Below, in pieces: positions 1 to 7,867 of a stretch of DNA of 64,000 bases. The DNA comes from Methylobacterium sp. J-030 (GTDB lineage: Bacteria > Pseudomonadota > Alphaproteobacteria > Rhizobiales > Beijerinckiaceae). Numbering within the stretch: the first letter of the stretch is position 1; the number at the start of each line of letters is the position of its first letter. The notes under the pieces were generated by a model. It worked only from the letters and a program-made list of their open reading frames with translations, did no database searches and had not been told where the DNA came from. The stretch is from contig NZ_JAKSYM010000175.1 of assembly GCF_022829545.1 (NCBI RefSeq), positions 1 through 64,000 of the forward strand, in the 5' to 3' direction. The translations under genes and the position numbers were made by a program.

Positions 1-322
1 GCCGCTCGACATGGCCCGTCACCGCGACCCGGAACGTCTGCGGGTCGATCGCGGTGGGGATGTCGGCGAGGTGGTAGCGGACGAAGAACGCGTCGTTGGG
101 CGTGATCGCGCCCTCGTCGAACACCCCAAACGGCGTCTCCAACTGCGGCGGGCGCGCGGTCATCTGTAGGAGCGGGCGCTTGCCCGGATAGGCCACCAGC
201 CGACGCGCCCCGTTGCCAAACGGCAGCATCGCGGTCTCGTCCGCCGACGCGCGAAGCGGCGCCAGGACCCGGCTGCCCGCCCCCGCGGCCAGCGCGGTCA
301 GAAGAGTGCGCCTGTCCATCAT
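1..322 (-). CDS. Sulfite-oxidase-like molybdopterin oxidoreductase, N-terminal part (cut by window edge)
   Basis: Only the first 107 residues lie in the window. Two adjacent ATG codons (322 and 319) open the frame. The start region is followed by a twin-arginine motif (DRRTLLT) and a short Ala/Gly hydrophobic stretch, so Tat export to the periplasm is likely, as expected for a molybdenum cofactor enzyme folded in the cytoplasm. The mature part carries the conserved entry of the SUOX/SoxC fold: RPPQLETPFGVF, then ITPNDAFFVRYHLADIP. The cofactor-binding cysteine lies outside the window. Family members oxidise sulfite or related small substrates. The substrate here cannot be fixed from this fragment, and a general sulfite-oxidase-like enzyme is the safest call. 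Confidence 0.72.
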   Translation of the reverse strand, partial: MMDRRTLLTALAAGAGSRVLAPLRASADETAMLPFGNGARRLVAYPGKRPLLQMTARPPQLETPFGVFDEGAITPNDAFFVRYHLADIPTAIDPQTFRVAVTGHVER

Positions 323-398
323 GGTTCGCGTCGCTCCCGGTGGCGTGCCGTTCAGGATCTGATACCGGCATTGCCGGCGTTTGCGTACGGGTCCGCGC

Positions 399-1703
399 TC
401 AAGCCGGCGTGACAGCCGCCCCGCGCCGCGAGATCTGCACGTTGCGGTAGAGGGTCAGCGCGCCGACGATCGAGAAAAGCGCCGCGCAGGCGAGCCACAG
501 ACCCGGCATGGCGCGGTTCCCCGTCGCGTGGATCAGATAGGTGCATACCGCCGGCGTGAAGCCGCCGAAGATGGCCTGCGCGAGGCTGTAGGCCAGCGAG
601 AAGCCGGTGGCGCGCACCTCGGCCGGCATGATCTCGGTCAGCGTGACGACCATCACGCCCTGGTAGCCGCCGTACAGGAACGACATCCACATCAGGGCGG
701 CCAGCAGCCGGAGGAACGACGGGTCCGACACGAGCCAAGCCATCACCGGATAGGCCGTGAGGGCGATCAGCACCGAGAAGGTCAGCAGCACCGGCAGACG
801 CCCGATCCGGTCCGACACCGCCCCCATGACGGGCACCCAGATGAAGTTCGCGACGCCGACGCAGATGGTGACCACGAAGCTGTCATGGGCGCTCAAACCC
901 AGCACCTGACGGGCATAGGTCGGCGTGTAGGCCGTGATCATGTAGAAGAAGACGCTCGTCAGCGTGACGAGCAGGACCGCCTTGAGCACGATCGCCCAGT
1001 TCTGCAGGAGCGACCGGTAGATCTCGCCGAGCGTGGCGCGGCGATGCCGGGCGCGCTTGGCGAACGCCTCGCTCTCGTGCATCGAGCGCCGGATCCAGAA
1101 CAGGACCGGGATGATCAGGCAGCCGATCAGGAACGGGATGCGCCATCCCCAGGCGAGCATCTGCTCCTCCGTGAGGACGCCGCGCAGCGTCACGCCGATG
1201 ATGGCGGCGAAGATCACCGCGACCTGCTGGCTGGCCGATTGCCAGCTCACGTAGAAGCCGCGGTTCCCGGGTGTGGCGATCTCCGACAGGTAGACCGAGA
1301 CGCCGCCCGATTCCGCCCCCGCCGAGAACCCCTGCAGCAGGCGGCCGGTCAGGACGAGGATGGGGGCGGCGATGCCGACCGACGCGTAGGTCGGCGTGAA
1401 CGTGATCAGCACGACGCCCACCGACATGATGGCGAGGCTCATGACCAGGCCGGCCCGCCGGCCGTGCCGGTCGATATAGGCGCCCAGCACGATGGCGCCG
1501 AGCGGGCGCATCAGGAAACCGATCCCGAAGGTCGCCAGCGACAGCATCAACGAGACGTACTCGTTGTCGTTGGGGAAGACGGCCTTCGCCACCGCGGCGG
1601 CGTAGAAGCCGTAGACCATGAAGTCGAACATCTCGAGGAAGTTGCCGCTGACGACGCGGAACACGTCCCCCTTGGTGGGCGGGCGTTGAGCCGAAGCGTC
1701 CAT
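399..1703 (-). CDS. MHS-family MFS transporter, citrate/tricarballylate:H+ symporter type
   Basis: 434-residue 12-TM major facilitator protein. The N-terminus FLEMFDFMVYGFYAAAVAKA matches the metabolite:H+ symporter (MHS) subgroup that includes CitA and TcuC. The loop 2-3 signature is DRHGRRAGL and a long cytoplasmic loop follows TM6. It should import a carboxylic acid with protons across the inner membrane. It is divergent from an IclR gene, and the 279-bp gap between them holds a nested palindrome, so it is probably controlled by that regulator. The neighbouring CoA-transferase operon suggests the substrate is an organic acid that is then activated to a CoA thioester. The exact substrate is unknown. 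Confidence 0.85.
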   Translation of the reverse strand: MDASAQRPPTKGDVFRVVSGNFLEMFDFMVYGFYAAAVAKAVFPNDNEYVSLMLSLATFGIGFLMRPLGAIVLGAYIDRHGRRAGLVMSLAIMSVGVVLITFTPTYASVGIAAPILVLTGRLLQGFSAGAESGGVSVYLSEIATPGNRGFYVSWQSASQQVAVIFAAIIGVTLRGVLTEEQMLAWGWRIPFLIGCLIIPVLFWIRRSMHESEAFAKRARHRRATLGEIYRSLLQNWAIVLKAVLLVTLTSVFFYMITAYTPTYARQVLGLSAHDSFVVTICVGVANFIWVPVMGAVSDRIGRLPVLLTFSVLIALTAYPVMAWLVSDPSFLRLLAALMWMSFLYGGYQGVMVVTLTEIMPAEVRATGFSLAYSLAQAIFGGFTPAVCTYLIHATGNRAMPGLWLACAALFSIVGALTLYRNVQISRRGAAVTPA

Positions 1704-1758
1704 GGTTCCTCTCCCGTCGGCAGAGCGGTCGCTGTCCGCAGACGCCGACCACGTGTTC

Positions 1759-1798
1759 GAGACGGTGCCAGATATTCTATTATTTAGAACACCGTCTC
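1759..1798. promoter_or_regulatory. Nested palindrome in the MFS/IclR divergent promoter
   Basis: A 9-bp perfect inverted repeat GAGACGGTG (1759-1767) / CACCGTCTC (1790-1798) encloses an AT-rich inner repeat TTCTA-TTATT-TAGAA (1775-1789). The inner core fits TTC-N9-GAA. It lies 56-96 bp upstream of the transporter start and about 185 bp upstream of the IclR start, an ideal place for a divergent operator. A looser TTC-N8-GAA (1967-1980) overlaps the region just before the IclR start. Binding by the adjacent IclR protein is inference. Confidence 0.6.
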
Positions 1799-1982
1799 AT
1801 TTGACGATAGGCTAGGAAGGCGGCTGGCCATAGTCAACATCGAATCTGCGGACCCGACGATCTTCGCGGGTGCGCGTGGCCGACGATCGACCCGAGGCGG
1901 CGCAGGTCGGCGGACGCGCTCTTGACGCAGGACGGCGCAAAGCGATAGGTCTTGATGGAACGCTGTTTCGGATATTAGAACG

Positions 1983-2798
1983 ATGGACAGCACGCTTCTC
2001 AAGGGATTGATGGTCCTGGAGCACTTGGCCGGCAGCGAGACGCCCCGCGGTGTCAGCGAGCTGGCGCGCGCGCTCGGCCTGACGAAGAGCAACGTCCACC
2101 GCACGCTCCAGACGCTGGTGGCCGCCGGCTACGTGCGCGCCCATCCCGGCGGAACCTACGCCTGCACGCTCAAGCTGTTCGAGCTCGCCAGTCCCGTGGT
2201 GGCGCGGATCGACGTCCGGCAGGTCGCCGAGCCCTACATGCGGACGCTGGCCGAGCACACGCAGGAGACGATCCACCTCGCCCTGCTCGACAGGGCGGAC
2301 GTCATCTACCTGCACAAGATCGAGAGCCCTCAGCCGGTCCGCGCCTATTCGTCGATCGGCGGCCGCGCCCCGGCCTACTGCGTGGCCTCCGGCAAGGCGC
2401 TTCTGGCCTACCAGGACGAGGCGCTGGCCCATCTGCCGGAGGCGCTCCCGATCCACACGCCGCGCACGATCCCGTCCCTGGACCTGCTGCGGCGGGAGCT
2501 GGAGCAGGTCCGGATCCAGGGCTTCGCGATCAATCGCGGGGAGTGGCGCGAGGGCGTCTGCGGCCTCGCCGCGATCGTCCACGATGCCATGGGCCGGCCC
2601 GCGGCCGCGCTCGGCATCTCCGGTCCGGCCGATCGCCTGAATCCGACGGCGTTGCGCCGCTTCAGCGACGTGGTCGTCGATGCGGCGCGCGGCCTGTCGC
2701 GCGCCCTCGGCTACAACCCCATCGCCGTCTCATCCCATCCCGCGCCGCGACACGCCCGAGGCCCCGTGCCCGCGCGTGCGCCGGTGACGGTTGACTGA
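1983..2798 (+). CDS. IclR-family transcriptional regulator (copy 1)
   Basis: 271 residues with the standard IclR layout. An N-terminal winged helix spans about residues 5-65 (LARALGLTKSNVHRTLQTL is the recognition region), followed by an effector-binding GAF-like domain (GGRAPAYCVASGKALLAY, then GFAINRGEWREGVCGLAAIV). IclR proteins sense small organic acids and repress or activate catabolic operons. It is first in a plus-strand run, with a CoA-transferase gene starting 15 bp after its stop, and is divergent from an MHS transporter. It is strikingly similar to the minus-strand IclR at 7868-8764, especially through the DNA-recognition helix, which suggests a recent duplication and shared operators. 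Confidence 0.92.
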   Translation: MDSTLLKGLMVLEHLAGSETPRGVSELARALGLTKSNVHRTLQTLVAAGYVRAHPGGTYACTLKLFELASPVVARIDVRQVAEPYMRTLAEHTQETIHLALLDRADVIYLHKIESPQPVRAYSSIGGRAPAYCVASGKALLAYQDEALAHLPEALPIHTPRTIPSLDLLRRELEQVRIQGFAINRGEWREGVCGLAAIVHDAMGRPAAALGISGPADRLNPTALRRFSDVVVDAARGLSRALGYNPIAVSSHPAPRHARGPVPARAPVTVD

Positions 2799-2813
2799 CC
2801 GAGGAGCAAGCCC

Positions 2814-3971
2814 GTGCGCCCGTTATCCGGTATCCGCGTGATCGAGTTCTGCAGCGTCGCGGCCGGGCCGTTCTGCGCCATGCTGCTCGCCGACATGGGG
2901 GCCGACGTCGTCAAGGTCGAGAACCCGGACGGCGGCGATTCGATGCGGGCTTGGCCGCCCCTCAATCAGGGATTCAGCGAGAACTTCGCCTCGCTCAACC
3001 GCAACAAGCGCTCCGTGACGCTGGACCTGAAGGATCCGGCCGACAAGGCACGCGCCCTGGATCTGATCGGCTCCGCCGACGTGGTGCTGGAGAACAACCG
3101 GCCGGGCGTGATGAAGCGGCTCGGCCTCGACTACGCGAGCGTCGGCGCCGGGCGGCCCGGCCTCGTCTACTGCTCGATCTCGGCCTTCGGCCAGGAGGGG
3201 CCGCGCTCGGCCGAGGCCGGGTTCGACCTGACGCTCCAGGCGATGAGCGGCGTCATGAGCGTCACGGGCGAGCCCGGCGCGCCGCCGGTGAAGTGCGGCG
3301 TGCCGATCTCGGATTTCGGCACCGGCCTCTACGCGGCCTACGCGATCGCGGCGGCTCTGCTCCAGGTGCGGGCGGGCGGGACCGGCGCGCACATCGACGC
3401 CTCGATGTTCGGGGCCTCGCTGGCGATGGGCGCGCTCCAGACCAGCGAATATTTCGGCAGCGGCCGCGATCCGAAGCGCCTGGGCTCGGCCCACCCGCGC
3501 AACGCGCCCTACCAGGCCTTCCGCGCCCAGGACGGGTACTTCGCCATGGCGGCGGGCAACAACGCGCTCTACCGCGCCGCCTGCGCGGCGATCGGGCGCG
3601 ACGACCTCGCCGAGGATCCGCGCTTCGCCTCGACCGCCCTGCGGGCGCAGAACCAGGGCGATCTCCTGGCGATCCTCGAGCGCGACTTCGCCGACCTCAC
3701 CTGCGCCGACCTGCTCGCCCGGTTCCGCGCCGCGGGCGTGCCCTGCGCACCGATCAACGGCTACGCCGACGCCCTGGCCGACCCGCAGGTCGAGCACATG
3801 GGCTGGGTCCAGCCCCTGACCCTCGCCTCCGGGGCCGAGACCCGCACCTTCGTGTCGCCGCTCAAGTTCTCGGGCGAGGGCTTCCCGATCTACCGGGAGC
3901 CGCCGGCGCTGGGCCAGCACAATGCCGAGCTGTTCGGCGCGGCCGCGCCGGCCCGCGCGCGCACCGCCTAG
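2814..3971 (+). CDS. Class III (CaiB/BaiF, formyl-CoA-transferase type) CoA transferase
   Basis: 385 residues, the usual length for family III CoA transferases. The GTG start is preceded by GAGGAG at good spacing. Visible motifs are GIRVIEFCSVAAGPFCAMLLADMGADVVKVE at the N-terminus (given as positions 5-35), NRNKRSVTLDLKD, and the catalytic aspartate in GFDLTLQAMSG (Asp138). Such enzymes move CoA from a donor such as succinyl-CoA to a carboxylic acid acceptor in the cytoplasm through an aspartyl-CoA thioester. The operon continues with a crotonase-fold protein 11 bp downstream, then a two-subunit CoA transferase and an acyl-CoA synthetase, so several acids are probably activated here. The acceptor is not identifiable from sequence alone. 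Confidence 0.9.
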   Translation: MRPLSGIRVIEFCSVAAGPFCAMLLADMGADVVKVENPDGGDSMRAWPPLNQGFSENFASLNRNKRSVTLDLKDPADKARALDLIGSADVVLENNRPGVMKRLGLDYASVGAGRPGLVYCSISAFGQEGPRSAEAGFDLTLQAMSGVMSVTGEPGAPPVKCGVPISDFGTGLYAAYAIAAALLQVRAGGTGAHIDASMFGASLAMGALQTSEYFGSGRDPKRLGSAHPRNAPYQAFRAQDGYFAMAAGNNALYRAACAAIGRDDLAEDPRFASTALRAQNQGDLLAILERDFADLTCADLLARFRAAGVPCAPINGYADALADPQVEHMGWVQPLTLASGAETRTFVSPLKFSGEGFPIYREPPALGQHNAELFGAAAPARARTA

Positions 3972-3982
3972 GGAGCCGCGCC

Positions 3983-4699
3983 ATGGACGAACTCCTGACG
4001 GACCGCAGCGGCGACACGCTGACCCTGACGCTCAACCGCCCCGAGAAGATGAACGCCCTGTCGGCCGCCCTGGTCGACGCGCTCCTCGACGCCGTGGCGG
4101 CGGCGGCCGGAGACGGGACCCGGCTCCTCGTGCTCAAGGGCGCGGGCCGCAACTTCAGCGCCGGGTTCGATTTCGGCGGCTGCGCGGACCAGTCGGAGGG
4201 CGATCTGCTGCTCCGCTTCGTGCGGATCGAGCAGCTCCTCCAGGCGCTGGCCCACGCGCCCTTCGACACGCTGGCGCTGGCGCACGGGCGCAACTTCGGC
4301 GCCGGGGTCGACGTGGTCTGCGCCTGCGGCCGGCGGGTCGGCGACCCGGCCGCCACCTTCCGCATGCCCGGCCTGTCCTTCGGGCTGGTGCTCGGAACCC
4401 GGCGCTACGCCGAGCGGGTCGGCGGCTCCAAGGCCCGGCTGGTCCTGCAGGCGGGCCGGGTGTTCGATGCCCCGGAGGCCCTGGCCGACGGCTTCCTCAC
4501 CGCCGTCGCGGCGACCGAGTCCTGGCCCGACACCGTCGCGGCCGCGTCGGAGGCGGCCACGCGCCTGTCCCCCTGGGCCGGGGCCGCCCTCAACCGCGCC
4601 ACCGTCCGCGACACCCGCGCGGACGACCTCGCCGACCTCGTCGCCTCGGCCGCGCGCCCGGGGCTGAAGGACCGCATCCGCGCCTACCGCGCGGCCTGA
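3983..4699 (+). CDS. Enoyl-CoA hydratase/isomerase (crotonase) family protein
   Basis: 238 residues, slightly short for a crotonase (about 260). The N-terminal signature LTLNRPEKMNALSAALVDAL and the oxyanion-hole segment GRNFSAGFDFGG are clear. The second oxyanion loop reads GRNFGAGVDVVCACGRRVGD, and FRMPGLSFGLVLGTRRYAE follows where hydratases carry their second acid, so a normal glutamate pair is not obvious. It may be a diverged hydratase, isomerase or hydrolase. The ATG lies 11 bp after the class III CoA transferase stop, so the two are co-transcribed. It acts on an acyl-CoA in the cytoplasm; the reaction is not defined. Confidence 0.82.
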   Translation: MDELLTDRSGDTLTLTLNRPEKMNALSAALVDALLDAVAAAAGDGTRLLVLKGAGRNFSAGFDFGGCADQSEGDLLLRFVRIEQLLQALAHAPFDTLALAHGRNFGAGVDVVCACGRRVGDPAATFRMPGLSFGLVLGTRRYAERVGGSKARLVLQAGRVFDAPEALADGFLTAVAATESWPDTVAAASEAATRLSPWAGAALNRATVRDTRADDLADLVASAARPGLKDRIRAYRAA

Positions 4700-4724
4700 C
4701 ACGTTTCCGACCGGAGGACGCCCC

Positions 4725-5552
4725 GTGAGCGCCGGAACCCAGAAGATCATCCCCCTCGCGGACCTCGCCGCCCGGGTGCCGGACGGCAGCTCCCTGGCGC
4801 TCGGCGGCAGCTTCCTGCACCGCGGCCCCTTCGCGTTCGTGCGCGAACTGATCCGCCAGGGGCGCCGCGACCTCGAAGTCGTGAAGCAGTCGCCCGGCTA
4901 CGACATCGACATCCTGTGCCGCGCCGGCGCCCTGTCCCGGGCCAAGGCCGGGATCGTCGCCATGGAGGGCAATTTCGGCCTCGCGCCCTGGTATCGCCGG
5001 GCGATCGAGTCCGGGCACGTCCGCCTGGAGGAGCATGCCTGCGCCAGCCTGACGGCCGGCCTGCGGGCGGCCGCCTTCGGCGTGCCGTTCATGCCCTGCG
5101 GCGGGATCCACGGCTCCGATCTCCCGGCCCTCAACGGCTGGAAGACGATCGAGGACCCCTACGGCAGCGGCGAGGCGGTCTACGCCATCCCGCGCATCCA
5201 GCCGGACTTCGCGGTGATCCAGGCCAACGAGGTCAGCGAGTCGGGGGACGTGCGCGTCTACGGGACCTCGCATTGGGACCGGATCATGAGCCGCTCGGCC
5301 AAGCGCGTGCTCGTGGTGGCCGAGCGTGTCGCGCCGGACGCCTCCTTCCGCGACCAGCCGGAACTGACGCTGGTGCCCCACTTCCTCGTCGAGGCGGTGA
5401 GCATCGTGCCGAACGGGGCGTGGCCCGGGTCGCTCTGGCCCGATTACGCGATCGATTACCCGGCCGTGGAGGCCTACATGGCCGACGATCCGGGCGTGCT
5501 CGACGCCCACCTCGCCGCCGGCCCCGAGGCGCGGGAGGCGGCCCATGTCTGA
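4725..5552 (+). CDS. Class I CoA transferase, alpha subunit (GctA/IpdA-like)
   Basis: 275 residues. The GTG start has GGAGG seven bases upstream. The protein has the alpha-subunit fold features: GGSFLHRGPFAFVRELIRQG near the N-terminus, then GIVAMEGNFGLAPWYRRAIE, EEHACASLTAGLRAAAFG and PFMPCGGIHGSDL. It overlaps the beta-subunit gene by 8 bp, so translation is coupled and a heteromeric enzyme is expected. The acidic pair at residues 102-103 sits in the region where IpdA-type ring hydrolases carry their catalytic glutamate. Since the partner subunit lacks the canonical CoA-transferase glutamate, this pair may be a CoA-ester hydrolase or C-C bond-cleaving enzyme rather than a transferase. That is inference from motifs. 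Confidence 0.82.
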   Translation: MSAGTQKIIPLADLAARVPDGSSLALGGSFLHRGPFAFVRELIRQGRRDLEVVKQSPGYDIDILCRAGALSRAKAGIVAMEGNFGLAPWYRRAIESGHVRLEEHACASLTAGLRAAAFGVPFMPCGGIHGSDLPALNGWKTIEDPYGSGEAVYAIPRIQPDFAVIQANEVSESGDVRVYGTSHWDRIMSRSAKRVLVVAERVAPDASFRDQPELTLVPHFLVEAVSIVPNGAWPGSLWPDYAIDYPAVEAYMADDPGVLDAHLAAGPEAREAAHV

Positions 5553-6300
5553 GGCTGTATCCGGTGCGCGCGGGGATTGGTCGGGCTTCTCCTACATCGT
5601 CACCAACCTCGCCCGGTTCGTGCGGCCGAACGAGATCACCTTCAGCGGCGTGAACTCGGCCCTGCCGATGCTGGCCTGCCTGCTCGCCAAGCGGGCTTAC
5701 CCGTTCGCCTTCACCTACATCAACGTCGCCGGCGGGGTCGATCCGAACCCGTCGGCGGTGCCGATCTCCTCCTCCGACCCGGTGCTCGCCGAGGGCTCCC
5801 GGGCGATCTTCGCCAACGAGGATTTCTACGACCTCTGCACGCGCGGCCTGATGGACCTGTGCTTCCTCGGCGCCGCCCAGGTCGATGGGCTGGGCCGCAC
5901 CAACGTCTCCTGCATCGGCGACTGGCACGCCCCGCGGGTGCGGCTGCCGGGCGGGGGCGGGGGCGCCGTGATGCTGCCCACCGCCCGCCGGGCGGTGACG
6001 TGGCGGACCGAGCATTCCCGGCGCACCCTGGTCGAGACCCTCGACTTCGTCACCGCGGCCGGCGGCATGCACGGCGTGGTCACGCCGATCGCCGTCTTCA
6101 CCAAGCGCGAGGGCCGGCTCGTGCTGGCCTCCTGGCATCCGGAGGCGAGCCTCGACGAGGTCCGCGACCGCACCGGCTTCGCCTTCGCGGCGGACGGCGC
6201 CGCGCCGACGCCGCCGCCGACCCCGGAGGAGCGGGCGGCGCTGGCGGCCCTCGACCCGGAGGGCCGGTTCGAGGCCGATGCGGGCATCCGCCTGCGCTGA
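5545..6300 (+). CDS. Class I CoA transferase, beta subunit, apparently lacking the catalytic glutamate (GctB/IpdB-like)
   Basis: 251 residues overlapping the alpha subunit by 8 bp. The family context is visible: FSGVNSALPMLACLLAK, then YINVAGGVDPNP (residues 58-69), then ANEDFYDLCTRGLMDLCFLG, AQVDGLGRTNVSCIGDW and the glycine loop LPGGGGGAVML. True class I transferases carry a glutamate in a short E(S/N/G)G motif near the position of VAGG here. This copy has Ala-Gly-Gly, the pattern known from IpdB-type subunits. The enzyme may therefore not form a glutamyl-CoA intermediate. Together with the alpha subunit it should act on a cyclic or branched acyl-CoA; the substrate is unknown. Confidence 0.8.
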   Translation: MSEAVSGARGDWSGFSYIVTNLARFVRPNEITFSGVNSALPMLACLLAKRAYPFAFTYINVAGGVDPNPSAVPISSSDPVLAEGSRAIFANEDFYDLCTRGLMDLCFLGAAQVDGLGRTNVSCIGDWHAPRVRLPGGGGGAVMLPTARRAVTWRTEHSRRTLVETLDFVTAAGGMHGVVTPIAVFTKREGRLVLASWHPEASLDEVRDRTGFAFAADGAAPTPPPTPEERAALAALDPEGRFEADAGIRLR

Positions 6301-6336
6301 AGGCGGGGCCAACCAACGGGACAGGAGATCGCCGCC

Positions 6337-7812
6337 ATGATGGCTGCCAGGTCGGACTCGATCAGCGCGCGGCTGCGCGCCGCCATCGCGGGTCACGCCG
6401 AGGCGGGCCGCACGGCCCTCGTGGGCCCGGAGCCCGTGTCGTACGCCGCGCTCGGCGCGCGCATCGACGCCGCCGCGGGCGCGGTCCGGGACTGGGGCGT
6501 CGCCCGGGGCGACCGGGTCGGGCTGATCGCGCCCAAGGGCGCGGCGGCGATCGCGGCCTATTTCGGCGCCCTGCAGGCCGGCGCCTGCGTCTGCTTCCTC
6601 GAACCCGGGCTCGCGCCGGAGGTGGTGGCCGAGCAGGCCGCGCTCGTCGGCATGCGGCACCTGATCGTGGCCGAGGCCGACGCGGCGCACGCCGCCGCGC
6701 CCGCCTTTGCCGGCCTGGACGTCCGGACGCTGGACAGCCTCGGCGGCGGCGCGGCGTTCGTGGCCGAGATCGGCCCGCGGGACGAGGCCATGCTGCTGTT
6801 CACCTCGGGGAGCACCGGCCGGCCGAAGGGCGTGCTGCTGCGCCACGCGGGGCTCATCTGCAACGCCGTCGGCGTGCTCCGCCACACCGGCACGGGGCCC
6901 GCGGACCGGCTCCTCCACGTCATGCCGCTGCACCACACGAACGGCGTCAACAACCAGTTGATCGTGCCCCTCCTGGCCGGGGCCGGGATCGTGCTGATGG
7001 AGCGCTTCCAGGCCGAGGCCGCCCTCGGCGCGCTGCGGTCCGGCGGCATCACCTACATGACCGGCGTGCCGACGATCTACGCGCGGATGCTGCCCCTGCT
7101 GCGCCCGGGCGAGCGCTTCCCGGGCCTGCGCTTCCTGCGCTGCGGCTCGGCACCGATCACCCCGACCCTGCACCAGCAGATCGAGGACGCCTTCGGCGTG
7201 CCGCTCCTCGTCTCCTACGGCCTGTCGGAGGCCACCTGCACCTCGACCATGAACCCGCCGGATCGGCGCCGGATCGGCACGATCGGCACCGTGCTGGAAG
7301 GCCAGAATGTGGACCTGTTCGATCCCGTCACGGATCGCCCGGTCGAATCCGGCCGGGAGGGGGAGATCCGCATCGCCGGCCCCGCCCTGATGGCGGGCTA
7401 TCTCGGCAGCGCGGATCAGCCGATCGTGGACGGCTGGCTGCGCACGGGCGATCTCGGCCGCTTCGACGCCGACGGGTTCCTGTCCATCACCGGCCGGATC
7501 AAGGACGTGATCATCCGCGGCGGCGAGAACATCTCGCCCGCGCTGATCGAGCGGCAGCTCGCCGCCCATCCGGCGATCCGCGATTGCTGCGTGGTCGGCG
7601 CCCCCGACGCGGATCTCGGCGAGGTGCCGGTGGCCTTCGTGGTGCTGCGCGAGGGCACGGGCCTCGACGAGGGGGCGTTGAAGGATTTCGTGCGGGGCTC
7701 GCTCGCGCGGATCTACGTGCCCGCGCAAATCCGCCGCCTCGACGTCCTGCCGGTCAACGGGGTCGGCAAGACCGACCGCAAGGCGCTGCGCGGCCTGCTG
7801 GCCGCCCCGTGA
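6337..7812 (+). CDS. AMP-forming acyl-CoA synthetase (ANL superfamily)
   Basis: 491 residues. The adenylate-forming signature LLFTSGSTGRPKGV is near residues 150-163, the A5 motif is YGLSEATCTSTMNPP, the A7/A8 hinge reads GWLRTGDLGRFDADGFLSITGRIKD, and a C-terminal catalytic lysine lies in VNGVGKTDRKALRG. It activates a carboxylic acid to an acyl-AMP and then to a CoA thioester in the cytoplasm. It is last in the plus-strand operon (IclR, CoA transferases, crotonase), with AGGAG upstream of an ATGATG start. It converges on the second IclR gene. The length is a little short for long-chain enzymes, so a small or aromatic acid is more likely. Confidence 0.9.
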   Translation: MMAARSDSISARLRAAIAGHAEAGRTALVGPEPVSYAALGARIDAAAGAVRDWGVARGDRVGLIAPKGAAAIAAYFGALQAGACVCFLEPGLAPEVVAEQAALVGMRHLIVAEADAAHAAAPAFAGLDVRTLDSLGGGAAFVAEIGPRDEAMLLFTSGSTGRPKGVLLRHAGLICNAVGVLRHTGTGPADRLLHVMPLHHTNGVNNQLIVPLLAGAGIVLMERFQAEAALGALRSGGITYMTGVPTIYARMLPLLRPGERFPGLRFLRCGSAPITPTLHQQIEDAFGVPLLVSYGLSEATCTSTMNPPDRRRIGTIGTVLEGQNVDLFDPVTDRPVESGREGEIRIAGPALMAGYLGSADQPIVDGWLRTGDLGRFDADGFLSITGRIKDVIIRGGENISPALIERQLAAHPAIRDCCVVGAPDADLGEVPVAFVVLREGTGLDEGALKDFVRGSLARIYVPAQIRRLDVLPVNGVGKTDRKALRGLLAAP

Positions 7813-7867
7813 CGCGCGGGCCGTCCGCCGATCTCCGACCGCGCCGCGTCCCGGAGGTCCGCCGCGC

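Noticed and set aside
381..1787. Long plus-strand frame opposite the MHS transporter
   Set aside because: Arg/His/Asp-rich composition with no domain; it is the antisense shadow of a clear membrane protein on the minus strand.
2951..4699. 582-residue frame spanning the class III CoA transferase and the crotonase gene
   Set aside because: Its N-terminal half is out of frame with the CoA transferase and is Arg/Gly-rich; only the part from 3983 is a real gene.
5284..7728. 814-residue minus-strand frame under the CoA-transferase and ligase genes
   Set aside because: Antisense shadow with extreme Arg/Gly/Ala bias and no motifs.
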